Source: Arthrobacter sp. Leaf141 (lineage in GTDB: Bacteria > Actinomycetota > Actinomycetes > Actinomycetales > Micrococcaceae). Taken from it: a stretch of DNA of 64,000 nucleotides. The position numbers and the translations under genes were made by a program. Positions 33,271 to 42,245 of the stretch are shown piece by piece; position 1 is the first letter of the stretch, and each line of letters begins with the position of its first letter. The notes beneath the pieces were generated by a model. That model made no database searches. It saw nothing but the letters and a program-made list of their open reading frames with translations, and was not told the origin of the DNA. The DNA is taken from positions 14,925 through 78,924 of the forward strand of contig NZ_LMOL01000019.1 of assembly GCF_001424565.1 (NCBI RefSeq). Direction: 5' to 3'.

Positions 33271-35115
33271 ATGTCCGCCACACCAGGCGCAAGGACCACC
33301 AGCCAACCACAAAAGGGCAATCCGCCGGGAGCGGAGAAAGCGGCTTCCCAGCCGCCCGGAGGTGGTGGCCAGAAAATTGCCACCTGGGTCTTTTGGCCCG
33401 CCGCGGCCGTCATTTTCCTTTTTGTCCTGTTCGCGACGCTCTTCCCCGGCACAGCCACCGAGGCCTTCGGGGCCATCCAGACCAACGTCATTAAATGGTT
33501 CGGCTGGTACTACGTTGCAGCCATCGCCGTTTTTGTGGCGTTTGCCCTGTGGATCGGGCTGAGTCGCTACGGCGACATCAAACTCGGCAAGGACGACGAT
33601 GAGCCCGAATTTTCGGTCGTGTCCTGGTTCTCCCTGCTCTTCGCCGCAGGCATGGGCATCGGGCTTGTTTTCTTCGGCGTGGCCGAACCCCTGAACCACT
33701 TCGCCGCGCCGAGGCCCGGTGTTGAAGGAACCCCGGTGGCGCTGGCGCAGCAGGCGCTGACCCAGACCTACCTGCACTGGGGGCTGCACGCCTGGGCCAT
33801 CTACGTGGTGGTGGGTGTCTCCATCGCCTACGCGGTGCACCGCAAAAACCGGCCCATCTCCATCCGCTGGACCCTTGAACCGCTGCTGGGGCACAAGCGC
33901 GTTGCCGGCGGCTGGGGCAACCTGATCGACGTGATCGCCCTGGTGGGCACCCTCTTCGGCGTCGCCACCTCCCTGGGCCTGGGCGTCCTGCAGATTTCGG
34001 CGGGCCTGGAACACGCCAACATAGCGCAGGCCACCACGATGACCCAGATCGGCCTGATCCTCTGCATCATCACCTTGACGATCCTTTCGGTGGTCTCCGG
34101 CGTGGGCAAGGGCATGAAATGGCTCTCCAACACGAACCTGCTGCTCGCCGGGGCGCTGATGATCGTGGTGCTGTTCACCGGGCCCACGCTGTTCCTGCTC
34201 CGCGAGTTCGTCCAGTCGATCGGCAACTACCTGCAGAACGTGGTGGGGCTGACCTTTAACACGCTGGCATTTTCCGGCGCCGAAGGCGAAGCCTGGCAGG
34301 CCGCCTGGACCACGTTTTACTGGGGCTGGTGGATTTCGTGGGCACCGTTTGTGGGCATCTTCATCGCCCGCATCTCCAAGGGCCGCACCGTACGCCAGTT
34401 CGTCGCCGGCGTGCTGCTGGTCCCCACCATGATGGGCTTCCTGTGGTTCTCCGTCCTGGGCGGCGCCGCCATCCACCGCGAACTCTTCGGTGCCGGCGGG
34501 CTGGTCAGCGCTGACGGCACAGTGGACACCGAGGGGGCGCTGTTCTCCCTGCTGGGCAGCCTTCCGGGCGGGATGGTCCTCACCATCGGGGCGATTGTCC
34601 TGATCGCCATCTTCTTTGTCACCTCGGCAGACTCCGGCGCGCTGGTCATGGGCATGATTTCCACCGGCGGGAACGTGGAGCCGAAGAACTGGATCCGCAT
34701 CTTCTGGGCGCTGGCCGCAGCGGCAGCAGCCATCGCGCTCCTGCTGGCCGACGGGCTGCAGGCGATCCAAACGGCCGCCATCCTCACCGCGGTGCCCTTC
34801 AGCGTGGTGATTCTGTTGATGTGCGTGGCCACGGCCAAGGCATTCCACCAGGAACACGCGGCGCTGATGCGGGCCCAACGGAAGCTGGCCCGCGAACAGA
34901 TGACCGCCCACGTGACGGAAAAGGTGCAGGACTCCGTGAACGATTCCGTCCAGGAGCACTACCAGGAACACCTGGCGGACCAGGTATCGGACCAGGTGGC
35001 GGAGGCCGTCCAGGCGCAATTCACCGAACACCTGGCCCACGGTGACGAGGCCGGCGCGGAACATGTCACGCACGACGCCGACAAGGCCGGTTCTGGCGCG
35101 AAGGGAACCCGCTAG
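33271..35115 (+). CDS. BCCT family osmolyte/betaine transporter
   Basis: A 614-residue betaine/carnitine/choline transporter. Twelve membrane segments; family text includes FAAGMGIGLVFFGVAEPLNHF, TYLHWGLHAWAIYVVVG, and the signature FYWGWWISWAPFVGIFIARIS. It should import glycine betaine or a related solute with Na+. The last ~85 residues are a hydrophilic helical tail rich in Gln, Glu, Asp and His (KVQDSVNDSVQEHYQEHL) that likely senses osmotic state, as in BetP. It follows the tRNA cluster; start is preceded by AAGGAG. Confidence 0.93.
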   Translation: MSATPGARTTSQPQKGNPPGAEKAASQPPGGGGQKIATWVFWPAAAVIFLFVLFATLFPGTATEAFGAIQTNVIKWFGWYYVAAIAVFVAFALWIGLSRYGDIKLGKDDDEPEFSVVSWFSLLFAAGMGIGLVFFGVAEPLNHFAAPRPGVEGTPVALAQQALTQTYLHWGLHAWAIYVVVGVSIAYAVHRKNRPISIRWTLEPLLGHKRVAGGWGNLIDVIALVGTLFGVATSLGLGVLQISAGLEHANIAQATTMTQIGLILCIITLTILSVVSGVGKGMKWLSNTNLLLAGALMIVVLFTGPTLFLLREFVQSIGNYLQNVVGLTFNTLAFSGAEGEAWQAAWTTFYWGWWISWAPFVGIFIARISKGRTVRQFVAGVLLVPTMMGFLWFSVLGGAAIHRELFGAGGLVSADGTVDTEGALFSLLGSLPGGMVLTIGAIVLIAIFFVTSADSGALVMGMISTGGNVEPKNWIRIFWALAAAAAAIALLLADGLQAIQTAAILTAVPFSVVILLMCVATAKAFHQEHAALMRAQRKLAREQMTAHVTEKVQDSVNDSVQEHYQEHLADQVSDQVAEAVQAQFTEHLAHGDEAGAEHVTHDADKAGSGAKGTR

Positions 35116-35122
35116 CCCGGCC

Positions 35123-35159
35123 GCCTGCATCGGGGGCGCTTCAAGTCCCCGACGCAGGC
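35123..35159 (+). terminator. Strong stem-loop after BCCT gene
   Basis: GCCTGCATCGGGG and CCCCGACGCAGGC pair over 13 positions with one mismatch around an 11-nt loop. There is no T-run, so it may act as a 3' stabiliser or Rho-assisted terminator. Confidence 0.5.
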
Positions 35160-35223
35160 CCGTTCCAGCACATCGGCGCGGGCTAGGGATAGGGTAATGA
35201 ACAACAGAAGGGGGAGTTCTTCG

Positions 35224-35685
35224 ATGGAGTACCAGAACCCGCAGCCCGGCCAGGGCGGCCTGGGCCCTGCCCCGTTGGTTCCTGCCGCAGGGGCAGGGTC
35301 GGGCAGGACTGTCATTTCCGAAACCGCCGTGGCGAAAGTGGCCGGTATTGCCGCCCGCGCCGTCCCCGGCGTCTATTCGCTGGGGTCCGGCCCGTCCAGG
35401 GCCCTCGGCGCGATCCGTGATGCCGTGGGCAGCACGGACCATGCCACCGGCGTCCATGCCGAGGTGGGCGAAACCCAGGTGGCGGTGGACATCAACCTCG
35501 TCGCCTCCTACGGCACACCCCTGCATTCGCTTGCCAACCAGGTGCGTGCCGCTGTTTACGGGGCCATCGAGGAACTCGTGGGCCTGCAGGTCATCGAGGT
35601 GAACGTGGAAATCACGGACGTCTTTGTTCCGCCGCCCGTCAAACCAACGGCATCCGGCACCACCGAACGGGAGGCGCTGCTGTGA
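35224..35685 (+). CDS. Asp23/Gls24 family envelope stress response protein
   Basis: A 153-residue Asp23/Gls24 protein. After a flexible Gly/Pro-rich start it shows RTVISETAVAKVAGIAARAV, VAVDINLVASYGTPLHSLANQ and IEVNVEITDVFVP. The start at 35224 is preferred, because the GGGGGAG at 35211 fits and the -10 TAGGGT (35190-35195) leaves a short leader. First gene of a five-gene operon with overlapping ends (Asp23, DUF2273, Asp23-like, DUF6286, AmaP) that probably lines the inner membrane face during envelope or alkaline stress. Confidence 0.9.
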   Translation: MEYQNPQPGQGGLGPAPLVPAAGAGSGRTVISETAVAKVAGIAARAVPGVYSLGSGPSRALGAIRDAVGSTDHATGVHAEVGETQVAVDINLVASYGTPLHSLANQVRAAVYGAIEELVGLQVIEVNVEITDVFVPPPVKPTASGTTEREALL

Positions 35686-35873
35686 ACCTCACTCTCGCAG
35701 GAACGGCACTTGGCGCGTTCGTGGCGTTTATGTCCCTGCAGTTCGGCCTGTGGGGCTTCCTGATCTCGCTCCTGTTTATGGCCATTGGCGCCGTGCTGGG
35801 CCGGGCAGCGGAGGGCAAACTTGATCTGCGCGGTGTGCTGGACGCCATCACCGGCCGGCGCTCATCCTCATGA
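35682..35873 (+). CDS. Small membrane protein, DUF2273-like
   Basis: A 63-residue protein starting with GTG (35682), with two adjacent hydrophobic segments (LGAFVAFMSLQFGLWGFLIS and LLFMAIGAVLG) and a basic tail. DUF2273 proteins sit beside Asp23/AmaP genes and are thought to help membrane anchoring. Its start overlaps the previous stop (GTGA) and its end overlaps the next gene. Confidence 0.82.
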   Translation: MNLTLAGTALGAFVAFMSLQFGLWGFLISLLFMAIGAVLGRAAEGKLDLRGVLDAITGRRSSS

Positions 35874-36250
35874 ACCCGGGCGCGCCGGCCGTTTCCGGGC
35901 AGGTGCTCAGCGGCCACAACCGGATTAGCACCCAGGCCCTGACCAGCCTGGCGAAAGCCGCAGCGGCGCAGGCCCTGGGATGCGATGCCCAGGACGTGCG
36001 GGCCGACTGGGCGGACGACGGCGGCCTGCTGGCGCTATCGCTCGTGGCGCCCATCAGCATCCCGCCGCTGCGCGCGGCCGCGGCTGATCCGGCCAGGCTT
36101 CAGGCCTTCGGCGGCTCCATCTGGGAACGAACCGTCACGGCGAAAGCCCGGATCCTTGCCACGGTCACCGAACTCAGCGGTGCCCAGCTGAGCCGGGTTG
36201 ACATCAGGATCAGCGGAGCCAGGATCAGCGAAGGAGGACGGGTCAAGTGA
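35870..36250 (+). CDS. Diverged Asp23-like protein
   Basis: A 126-residue protein with RISTQALTSLAKAAAAQALG, then a beta-strand pair (VRADWADDGGLLALSLVAPI) and KARILATVTELSGAQLSRVD with strand IRISG. This follows the alpha-beta order of the Asp23/Gls24 fold of the upstream gene, so it looks like a diverged paralogue. I cannot assign a separate function. Start codon overlaps the preceding gene (ATGA). Confidence 0.7.
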   Translation: MNPGAPAVSGQVLSGHNRISTQALTSLAKAAAAQALGCDAQDVRADWADDGGLLALSLVAPISIPPLRAAAADPARLQAFGGSIWERTVTAKARILATVTELSGAQLSRVDIRISGARISEGGRVK

Positions 36251-36900
36251 CCACCGTCGACACCGGTCCTGAGGGGACCCGCAAAGCCAAACGGCACGGT
36301 GCCGCGGAACCGGACCCCGTCCTGCGCAGGATTGTGCACCGCGAAACCCACTCAAACCGGGCGGGCATTGCCATCTTTGCTGCCGTGCTGGTGGCCGGCC
36401 TGGCCGCGTACGGCCTGCTTGAAGCAGCCGTGCACGCCATCGGACAGCCCGCCTGGCTGATCGAGCCCCAGGTGGCAGCCGAACGGCTGGTCGACCTGCC
36501 GGCGGGGATCACTCCGCTGCTCCTGGGCGCCATCGGCGCGGTGATCGCCATGGCCGGCCTGATCTTCTTCCTTAACGGTGTCCTGCCCGGGCGCCGGGCC
36601 CGGCATCCGCTGGCCCTGCCAGGCCGCCATGCGGGCCACCATGCCGTGGTGGTGGATGACGAGGTCATCGCCTCATCGTTGGCCCGGCGCGCCCGGCTGG
36701 CCGCCAATGTCACCCCGGGACAGGTGATGGTGGTGGTCTCGCACCGGCAGGTCCTGGTCAACGTCCGCCCCACCTCCGGCGTGCCGGTGGAACAGGACGC
36801 CATCCTGGCGGCCGTGGCGGACGAGCTTGAGCAGATGGACCTGCAACCGGCCCCTGAGGTCCGCATCAACCTGACCCCGTCCGGAGTGATCGGCGCATGA
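36247..36900 (+). CDS. DUF6286-type membrane protein of the Asp23/AmaP operon
   Basis: A 217-residue protein with two membrane segments (AIFAAVLVAGLAAYGLLEAAV and LLLGAIGAVIAMAGLIFFL) and a soluble C-terminal part with NVTPGQVMVVVSHRQVLVNV, VEQDAILAAVADELEQMDL. That part has the strand-helix pattern seen in the Asp23 proteins of this operon. The GTG start overlaps the preceding stop. Probably a membrane anchor or partner for Asp23. Confidence 0.75.
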   Translation: MTTVDTGPEGTRKAKRHGAAEPDPVLRRIVHRETHSNRAGIAIFAAVLVAGLAAYGLLEAAVHAIGQPAWLIEPQVAAERLVDLPAGITPLLLGAIGAVIAMAGLIFFLNGVLPGRRARHPLALPGRHAGHHAVVVDDEVIASSLARRARLAANVTPGQVMVVVSHRQVLVNVRPTSGVPVEQDAILAAVADELEQMDLQPAPEVRINLTPSGVIGA

Positions 36901-37508
36901 ACAGCACCCCCGGAACATTAAACCGGATCCTCATCACCCTCCTGGGCCTCGCGATGCTGGCTTTGGGCCTGCTGCTGGTGCTCCTGGCCGCAGTGCCTGC
37001 CGTGGCGTCCTGGTGGCATCCCTGGGCGGACGGAACCTGGAGCTCCGTCAACACCGCCTTCAACGCCACGCGTTTCCCGGGCCGCGCGGAAAGCTGGCTG
37101 TGGCTCCTGGTGGCCCTGGCATTGCTGGTCCTGATCGGCCTGATGGTGGCGTGGATCGCGCAGCAGGGCAAAGGCAGGTCCAACCTCCTCGCCTCCGAAT
37201 ACGATCCAGGCGAGGTCGCGGGAGATATCCGCATCGGCGGGGGAGTGGCGGAGCAGGCCCTTAGGCAGGCCCTCGCAGGGCGGCCGGACCTGGCGGGAGC
37301 CACGGTGGCGACCTACAACGTCAAGGGCATGCCCGCCCTGAAGGTCAAGCTCCTGCCGCGCCAGGGTGTTGCCCCGCACCTGCTGGCTGCCGAAATCTCT
37401 GACCTCCTCGGCGCGCTGGACGCCGTGGTGGGCCGCGAAACACCCGTGCTGATCCACATCGGCGCAGGCGCCCGGACCCGGTTTGGACGGGCGGAACGGG
37501 TCCGCTGA
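36897..37508 (+). CDS. amaP: Alkaline shock response membrane anchor protein AmaP
   Basis: A 203-residue AmaP-like protein: two membrane segments (ITLLGLAMLALGLLLVLLAA, and WLWLLVALALLVLIGLMVAWI) and a cytoplasmic domain with RIGGGVAEQALRQALAGRPD, KVKLLPRQGVAPHLLAAEIS and VLIHIGAGARTRF. In Staphylococcus AmaP anchors Asp23 to the membrane. Last gene in the operon, overlapping DUF6286 by 4 nt. Confidence 0.8.
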   Translation: MNSTPGTLNRILITLLGLAMLALGLLLVLLAAVPAVASWWHPWADGTWSSVNTAFNATRFPGRAESWLWLLVALALLVLIGLMVAWIAQQGKGRSNLLASEYDPGEVAGDIRIGGGVAEQALRQALAGRPDLAGATVATYNVKGMPALKVKLLPRQGVAPHLLAAEISDLLGALDAVVGRETPVLIHIGAGARTRFGRAERVR

Positions 37509-37550
37509 GGGGGCCGGTCCGGCGTTTGATCACCAATTGGACACAGCTGG

Positions 37551-37564
37551 TGTAAACGCTTGCA
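37551..37564. promoter_or_regulatory. LacI-type operator upstream of sugar ABC genes
   Basis: TGTAAACGCTTGCA is a near-perfect dyad with the CG centre typical of LacI/GalR sites. It lies 88 nt before the solute-binding gene, and a LacI-family gene follows the cluster at 41154. Confidence 0.78.
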
Positions 37565-37651
37565 TTTCTTGCCGGGAGTCCACTACTGTGATGGTCACCA
37601 CGTCAATCGCACCAGGCGTAAGGTCCGTAACTCAGCGAGGAGTCACCAGTA

Positions 37652-38989
37652 ATGAAGAACCGCAAATACCTGCTGCCGATTGCAGCCACCGGAATTGTGG
37701 CCCTGGCACTCACAGGATGCAGTAGCTCGGACAGTGGATCCGGAGACGCTTCCGTCGATTGTGCAAAGTATGAAAGCTACGGCAAGCATGACGGAAAGAC
37801 CGTTTCCGTCTATTCCACGATCGTTGACCTTGAAGCCACCAACCTTGAAAAGACCTGGGCCGCTTTCGAGCAGTGCACGGGTGCAACCATCAAGTATGAG
37901 GGCAGCAAGGAATTCGAGACCCAGATCGGTGTCCGCGCGAAAGCCGGAAACGCCCCCAACATTGCCATCTTCCCGCAGCCCGGCCTGATGGCGGACCAGG
38001 CCCGCGCCGGCAACCTCAAGAAAGCACCGCAGGCCGTCTCGGACGCCGTGGACAAGAACTGGTCAGCGGACTGGAAGAAATACGGCACCGTGGACGGTGT
38101 CTTCTACACCGCTCCCATGCTCGCCAACGTCAAGGGCTACGTCTGGTACGCACCGAAAACGTTCGAGGATAAAGGCTGGACCGTCCCCAAAACGTGGGAC
38201 GAAATGATGGACCTGTCCAAGAAGATCGCCGATGAAGGCGCCATGAAGCCTTGGTGTGCCGGTTTCGAGTCAGGTGAAGCCACGGGCTGGCCCGGCACGG
38301 ACTGGATCGAGGACGTTGTCCTCCGCGCACAGGGACCGGAGGTTTACGACCAGTGGGTCAGCCACGGAATTCCCTTCAACGACCCCAAAATCGTTGACGC
38401 CTTTGATAAGGCAGGCGACATCCTGCTCGATGACAAGATGGTCAACGGCGGCTTCGGCGACGTCCGTTCCATCCTGACCACCGGATTCGCCCAGGCCGGC
38501 CAGCCGGTACTTGACGGCCAGTGCGCAATGCACCACCAGGCCAACTTCCAGGCCTCCAACTGGCCCGAAGGCACCTCCGTTGCACCCGACGGCGACGTCT
38601 GGGCGTTTATGACGCCACCGATCGACGAGTCCAAGGGCCAGGCCATCACCGGCGGCGGCGAAATGGTCGGCGCCTACAGCGACGCCCCCGAAGTCCAGGC
38701 TTTCCAGGCCTACCTGGCGAGCTCTGAATTCGCCAACGACCGCGTGAAGCTCGGCGGCGTCATCAGCGCGAACAAGGGCCTCGACCCGGCCAACGCGCAG
38801 ACCGAGCTGGATAAGCTCTCCATCCAGCTCCTGCAGGACGAGAACACCGTCTTCCGCTTCGACGGTTCGGACCTCATGCCGGGCGCAGTAGGATCCAACT
38901 CCTTCTGGAAGGGCATCGTTTCGTGGATCAACGGCACCCCCGCCAAGCAGGTTGCCGACAGCATCGAAGGCAGCTGGCCCAAGAGCTGA
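37652..38989 (+). CDS. Sugar ABC transporter solute-binding lipoprotein
   Basis: A 445-residue family-1 solute-binding lipoprotein. The signal peptide ends at lipobox ALTGC with Cys23 as anchor. Later text VSVYSTIVDLEATNLEKTW, GKYAPMLANVKGYVWYAPK-like and VGAYSDAPEVQAFQAYLASSEFAND is as in alpha-glucoside (AglE-type) binding proteins. It passes an oligosaccharide to the two permeases behind it. ATG follows GAGGAG. A stable hairpin lies between it and the first permease. Confidence 0.9.
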   Translation: MKNRKYLLPIAATGIVALALTGCSSSDSGSGDASVDCAKYESYGKHDGKTVSVYSTIVDLEATNLEKTWAAFEQCTGATIKYEGSKEFETQIGVRAKAGNAPNIAIFPQPGLMADQARAGNLKKAPQAVSDAVDKNWSADWKKYGTVDGVFYTAPMLANVKGYVWYAPKTFEDKGWTVPKTWDEMMDLSKKIADEGAMKPWCAGFESGEATGWPGTDWIEDVVLRAQGPEVYDQWVSHGIPFNDPKIVDAFDKAGDILLDDKMVNGGFGDVRSILTTGFAQAGQPVLDGQCAMHHQANFQASNWPEGTSVAPDGDVWAFMTPPIDESKGQAITGGGEMVGAYSDAPEVQAFQAYLASSEFANDRVKLGGVISANKGLDPANAQTELDKLSIQLLQDENTVFRFDGSDLMPGAVGSNSFWKGIVSWINGTPAKQVADSIEGSWPKS

Positions 38990-39004
38990 CCTCCCAGCTG
39001 TACG

Positions 39005-39039
39005 CTGCGCCCCAGCCACCGGTAGGTGCTGGGGCGCAG
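39005..39039 (+). other. Intercistronic stem-loop
   Basis: CTGCGCCCCAGC and GCTGGGGCGCAG form a perfect 12-bp stem between the binding-protein gene and the permease genes, without a T-run. Such hairpins often protect the upstream message or attenuate read-through so that more binding protein than permease is made. Confidence 0.7.
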
Positions 39040-39087
39040 TGCTCCCCACTCTTCATTCTGATCCACGCACACCCCGGAGGTTGAGCC

Positions 39088-40053
39088 TTGGAATTCATCG
39101 GAGGAAAGCTCCTTCAAGTCGTGATCGCGCTGGCCATTTTTGCCGCGATCATTGGACTACTCATGTTGTTGGTGGACAGGGCCCCCAAGTCCGCCAAAGA
39201 CAAGGTCACGGTGATCGGGTTCCTCGCACCGGCCGCGATCCTGCTGCTGGTTGGCCTGGTTTACCCGGCAGCCCAGACATCATTCCTGGCGTTCACGGAT
39301 TCCGGGGGAAAGCTGAACGGCGTCGATAACTTCGTCTGGATGTTTACCCAACCGGAGGCCCTCGCCACGCTTCGCAATACCGTCATCTGGACCATCCTGG
39401 TCCCGTTGCTTTCCACCGTTTTTGGCCTTGCCTACGCCGTCTTCATTGACAAGGCCCGCGGCGAAAAGGTCCTGAAGGCCCTGGTCTTTATGCCTATGGC
39501 CATTTCGTTTGTCGGTGCCGGCATCATCTGGAAACTGGTGTACGACTACCGCGGCCCTGGCATTGAACAGACCGGTGTGCTGAACGCACTCCGCGTTGCG
39601 TTGGGCCTGGACCCCAAGCAGTTCCTGCTCGACGCGCCGGGAAACACGATCTTCCTCATCATCGTTATGGTCTGGATCCAAACCGGGTTCGCCATGGTGA
39701 TCCTTTCGGCCGCCATCAAGGGCGTCCCCGCTGAAATCGTCGAAGCCGCCCGCCTGGACGGTGCCAACCCGTGGCAGCAGTTCCGGAACGTCACCATCCC
39801 CGGCATCCGTGGCTCCCTTGTTGTGGTCCTAACCACCATCACCATCGCCACGCTCAAGGTCTTCGATATTGTGCGGACCATGACAGCCGGCAACTACGAC
39901 ACCTCGGTTGTTGCCAATGAAATGTATACGCAGGCGTTCCGCGCCGGTGAACCTGGCAGGGGTGCGGCCCTCGCGCTGATCCTCTTTATCCTGGTTCTGC
40001 CTATCGTGATCTACAACGCCCGCGTCCTCCGCCAGCAGAAGGAAATCCGATGA
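39088..40053 (+). CDS. Sugar ABC transporter permease (first)
   Basis: A 321-residue permease of the MalF/AglF type. It starts with TTG, 7 nt after GGAGG. Six core membrane segments follow, plus an N-terminal one; the EAA loop reads IVEAARLDGANPWQQFRNVTIPGIRGSL. It pairs with the next permease, whose ATG overlaps its stop. Confidence 0.9.
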   Translation: MEFIGGKLLQVVIALAIFAAIIGLLMLLVDRAPKSAKDKVTVIGFLAPAAILLLVGLVYPAAQTSFLAFTDSGGKLNGVDNFVWMFTQPEALATLRNTVIWTILVPLLSTVFGLAYAVFIDKARGEKVLKALVFMPMAISFVGAGIIWKLVYDYRGPGIEQTGVLNALRVALGLDPKQFLLDAPGNTIFLIIVMVWIQTGFAMVILSAAIKGVPAEIVEAARLDGANPWQQFRNVTIPGIRGSLVVVLTTITIATLKVFDIVRTMTAGNYDTSVVANEMYTQAFRAGEPGRGAALALILFILVLPIVIYNARVLRQQKEIR

Positions 40054-41030
40054 CCGTCATGCCAGCGCCGGATGAGGCGGCGAAAAACACCCGCACCGCG
40101 ACCAAAGCCAAGAGTGGTGGCCGGCCCGTGGATCCGGAAGATACCGGCCCCATCATGCGGCGGGTCAAGAACAGGCTGACGTCCCGCTGGGCCACCGCCG
40201 CGGCGGTGATCATCGCCGTTATCTGGACCATTCCCACCTTCGGTTTGCTGGTGTCATCGGTCCGGCCCGCGGCGAAGCAGGTGGGTCCACGCTCAGACGG
40301 CTGGTGGAACTTCTTCTCCGACTGGGACTTCACCTTCAAGAACTACGTGGACGTCACTGCTGCAGCTGGTTCGCAGTCCGCCAACCTCTCGCAGTACTTC
40401 GTCAACTCGCTGGCAATCGTTGTGCCCGTCACCGTGTTTGTCCTGGTGCTGGCCTCCATGGCGGCCTACATCTTCGCGTGGGGCAACTTCCGGGGCCGGG
40501 AAGCAGGATTCATCTTCGTCTTCGCGCTCCAGATCATCCCGCTCCAGATGGCGTTGATCCCGCTGCTCCAGTTGTTCACCCAGGTGCTGCAGATTCCGCC
40601 GGGCTCCTACACCCAGCTGTGGATCGCGCACACCATCTTTGGGCTGCCGCTCGGTATCTTCCTGCTGCATAACTTCATCTCGGAAATTCCGGGCGAGGTC
40701 ATCGAGGCAGCCAAGGTCGATGGCGCCGGACACACCACCATTTTCTGGCGGATCATCCTGCCGCTGTCCGTCCCCGCTTTGGCGTCACTGGCCATCTTCC
40801 AGTTCCTCTGGGTCTGGAACGACCTGCTGGTTGCGTTGGTGTTCTCCGGCGGCACAGCGGACGTTGCACCGATCACCCAGCGGTTGGCTGAGATCTCGGG
40901 TACCCGCGGAAACCGGGACTACCTGAACCCGGCCGCCGCATTCGTGTCCATCATTGTGCCGCTGGCCGTGTTCTTCGGCCTCCAGCGCTACTTCGTCCGC
41001 GGTCTGATGGCCGGCGGGCTCAAGGGCTGA
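40050..41030 (+). CDS. Sugar ABC transporter permease (second)
   Basis: A 326-residue MalG/AglG-type permease. It has a hydrophilic N-terminus, six membrane segments and the EAA loop EIPGEVIEAAKVDGAGHTTI. ATG overlaps the stop of the first permease by 4 nt. There is no ATPase in the cluster, so it likely relies on a shared ATPase (MsiK-like) elsewhere. Confidence 0.9.
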   Translation: MTVMPAPDEAAKNTRTATKAKSGGRPVDPEDTGPIMRRVKNRLTSRWATAAAVIIAVIWTIPTFGLLVSSVRPAAKQVGPRSDGWWNFFSDWDFTFKNYVDVTAAAGSQSANLSQYFVNSLAIVVPVTVFVLVLASMAAYIFAWGNFRGREAGFIFVFALQIIPLQMALIPLLQLFTQVLQIPPGSYTQLWIAHTIFGLPLGIFLLHNFISEIPGEVIEAAKVDGAGHTTIFWRIILPLSVPALASLAIFQFLWVWNDLLVALVFSGGTADVAPITQRLAEISGTRGNRDYLNPAAAFVSIIVPLAVFFGLQRYFVRGLMAGGLKG

Positions 41031-41052
41031 CAAGAAGGTAGTGCTGCCATCC

Positions 41053-41084
41053 GGCGGGTGCGCACGTAACAGTGCGCCTCCGCC
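41053..41084 (+). terminator. Stem-loop after sugar permease genes
   Basis: GGCGG-gt-GCGCAC pairs with GTGCGC-ct-CCGCC around the loop GTAACA; no T-run. It sits between the permease stop and the -10 (TATAAC, 41097-41102) of the LacI gene. Confidence 0.5.
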
Positions 41085-41153
41085 GGGCGGCCCTGCTATA
41101 ACGTGGCGGGTGGCGGGGGCCTGGTAATCGTTAGGGACCGAAGAGGATATACA

Positions 41154-42206
41154 GTGGCAGGCAGTTCTGAGAGGTCGCAGCGAGGCGGCCATACGGGCAT
41201 CAGCATCGAGGATGTGGCCGCCGCAGCCGGGGTATCAACCGCAACGGTGTCCAGGGCCGTCCGTGGACTTCCCAAAGTCTCTCCGGTTACCAGGCAAAAG
41301 ATCCTTGAGGTCGCAGCCAGCCTGGGCTACGTGGCGTCGTCATCGGCTTCCGGCCTGGCCACCGGCCGCACCAGGACCATTGGCATCCTGGCGCCGTTTG
41401 TGAGCCGCTGGTTTTTCTCCAAAGCCATCGAAGGCGCCGACCGCGAGCTTTACGCCCGGAACTACAACCTGTCCCTTTACAACCTGGGTGGGCACGGCGG
41501 GAACAGGGTAAGGCTCTTCGACAAGACGATGGTCTACAAACAGATCGATGCGCTCTTGGTTCTCTGCATGGCGCTGAGCCACGAGGAACTGGAACATCTG
41601 CATAAAATCGAGATCCCCCTGATTGTGGTGGGCGGACACGTCGAGGAATGTTCCTACATCGGAATCGATGACTACGCCGCGGCATCCGTTGCCGTGCAGC
41701 ACCTGGTGGACCTTGGCCACAGGGACATCGCCCTGGTCCACGGTGACAACCAGACGGACCTGAACTTCGATGTCCCGCGGGTCAGGATCCTTGCCTACCA
41801 CGATGTGATGCGCAAGGCCGGCCTGGACCCGCAGCCCGGGTGGGAACAGTGGGGCGACTTCACCCTGCTGAGCGGCCAGGACGCGTTCCGAAGAATCTGG
41901 AACCTGCCCGGCCGGAAGCCCACCGCCATCTTTTGTGCATCGGATGAGATGGCCATGGGGGTGATATTCGAGGCCGCCCGCGCCGGCGTGAACGTACCCG
42001 GCGAGCTGTCGGTGATAGGGATAGATGACCACGACTTCTCTGAAGCCATGGGCTTGACGACGGTTGCCCAACGGCCTGACGAGCAGGCGGAGCTGGCCAC
42101 CAAAATGCTTCTCGATGAACTTGACGGCCACGTGGGTGCCGTGAAATCCGCCGTCGCACGCCATGAACTGATCCTCAGGGCAACCACAGCTCCCCCGCGG
42201 GCCTAA
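41154..42206 (+). CDS. LacI family transcriptional regulator
   Basis: A 350-residue LacI/GalR repressor. GTG start 8 nt after GAAGAGG. The DNA-binding head has ISIEDVAAAAGVSTATVSRAV (about 16-36) and the hinge region follows; the periplasmic-binding-like domain includes FVSRWFFSKAIEGADRELY and the ending VIGIDDHDFSEAMGLTTVAQ. It most likely binds the operator at 37551-37564 and controls the sugar importer. Possible promoter -10 TATAAC at 41097. Confidence 0.9.
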   Translation: MAGSSERSQRGGHTGISIEDVAAAAGVSTATVSRAVRGLPKVSPVTRQKILEVAASLGYVASSSASGLATGRTRTIGILAPFVSRWFFSKAIEGADRELYARNYNLSLYNLGGHGGNRVRLFDKTMVYKQIDALLVLCMALSHEELEHLHKIEIPLIVVGGHVEECSYIGIDDYAAASVAVQHLVDLGHRDIALVHGDNQTDLNFDVPRVRILAYHDVMRKAGLDPQPGWEQWGDFTLLSGQDAFRRIWNLPGRKPTAIFCASDEMAMGVIFEAARAGVNVPGELSVIGIDDHDFSEAMGLTTVAQRPDEQAELATKMLLDELDGHVGAVKSAVARHELILRATTAPPRA

Positions 42207-42245
42207 GGTCGAGGCGGCCAGCCGTACCGGCGGCCGGGGAGCAGC

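Noticed and set aside
33094..35526. Very long minus-strand open frame (about 810 codons) opposite the BCCT gene
   Set aside because: It is antisense to a clear transporter, has a His/Gln/Gly-rich composition produced by reading GC-rich codons backwards, and no ribosome site or domain.
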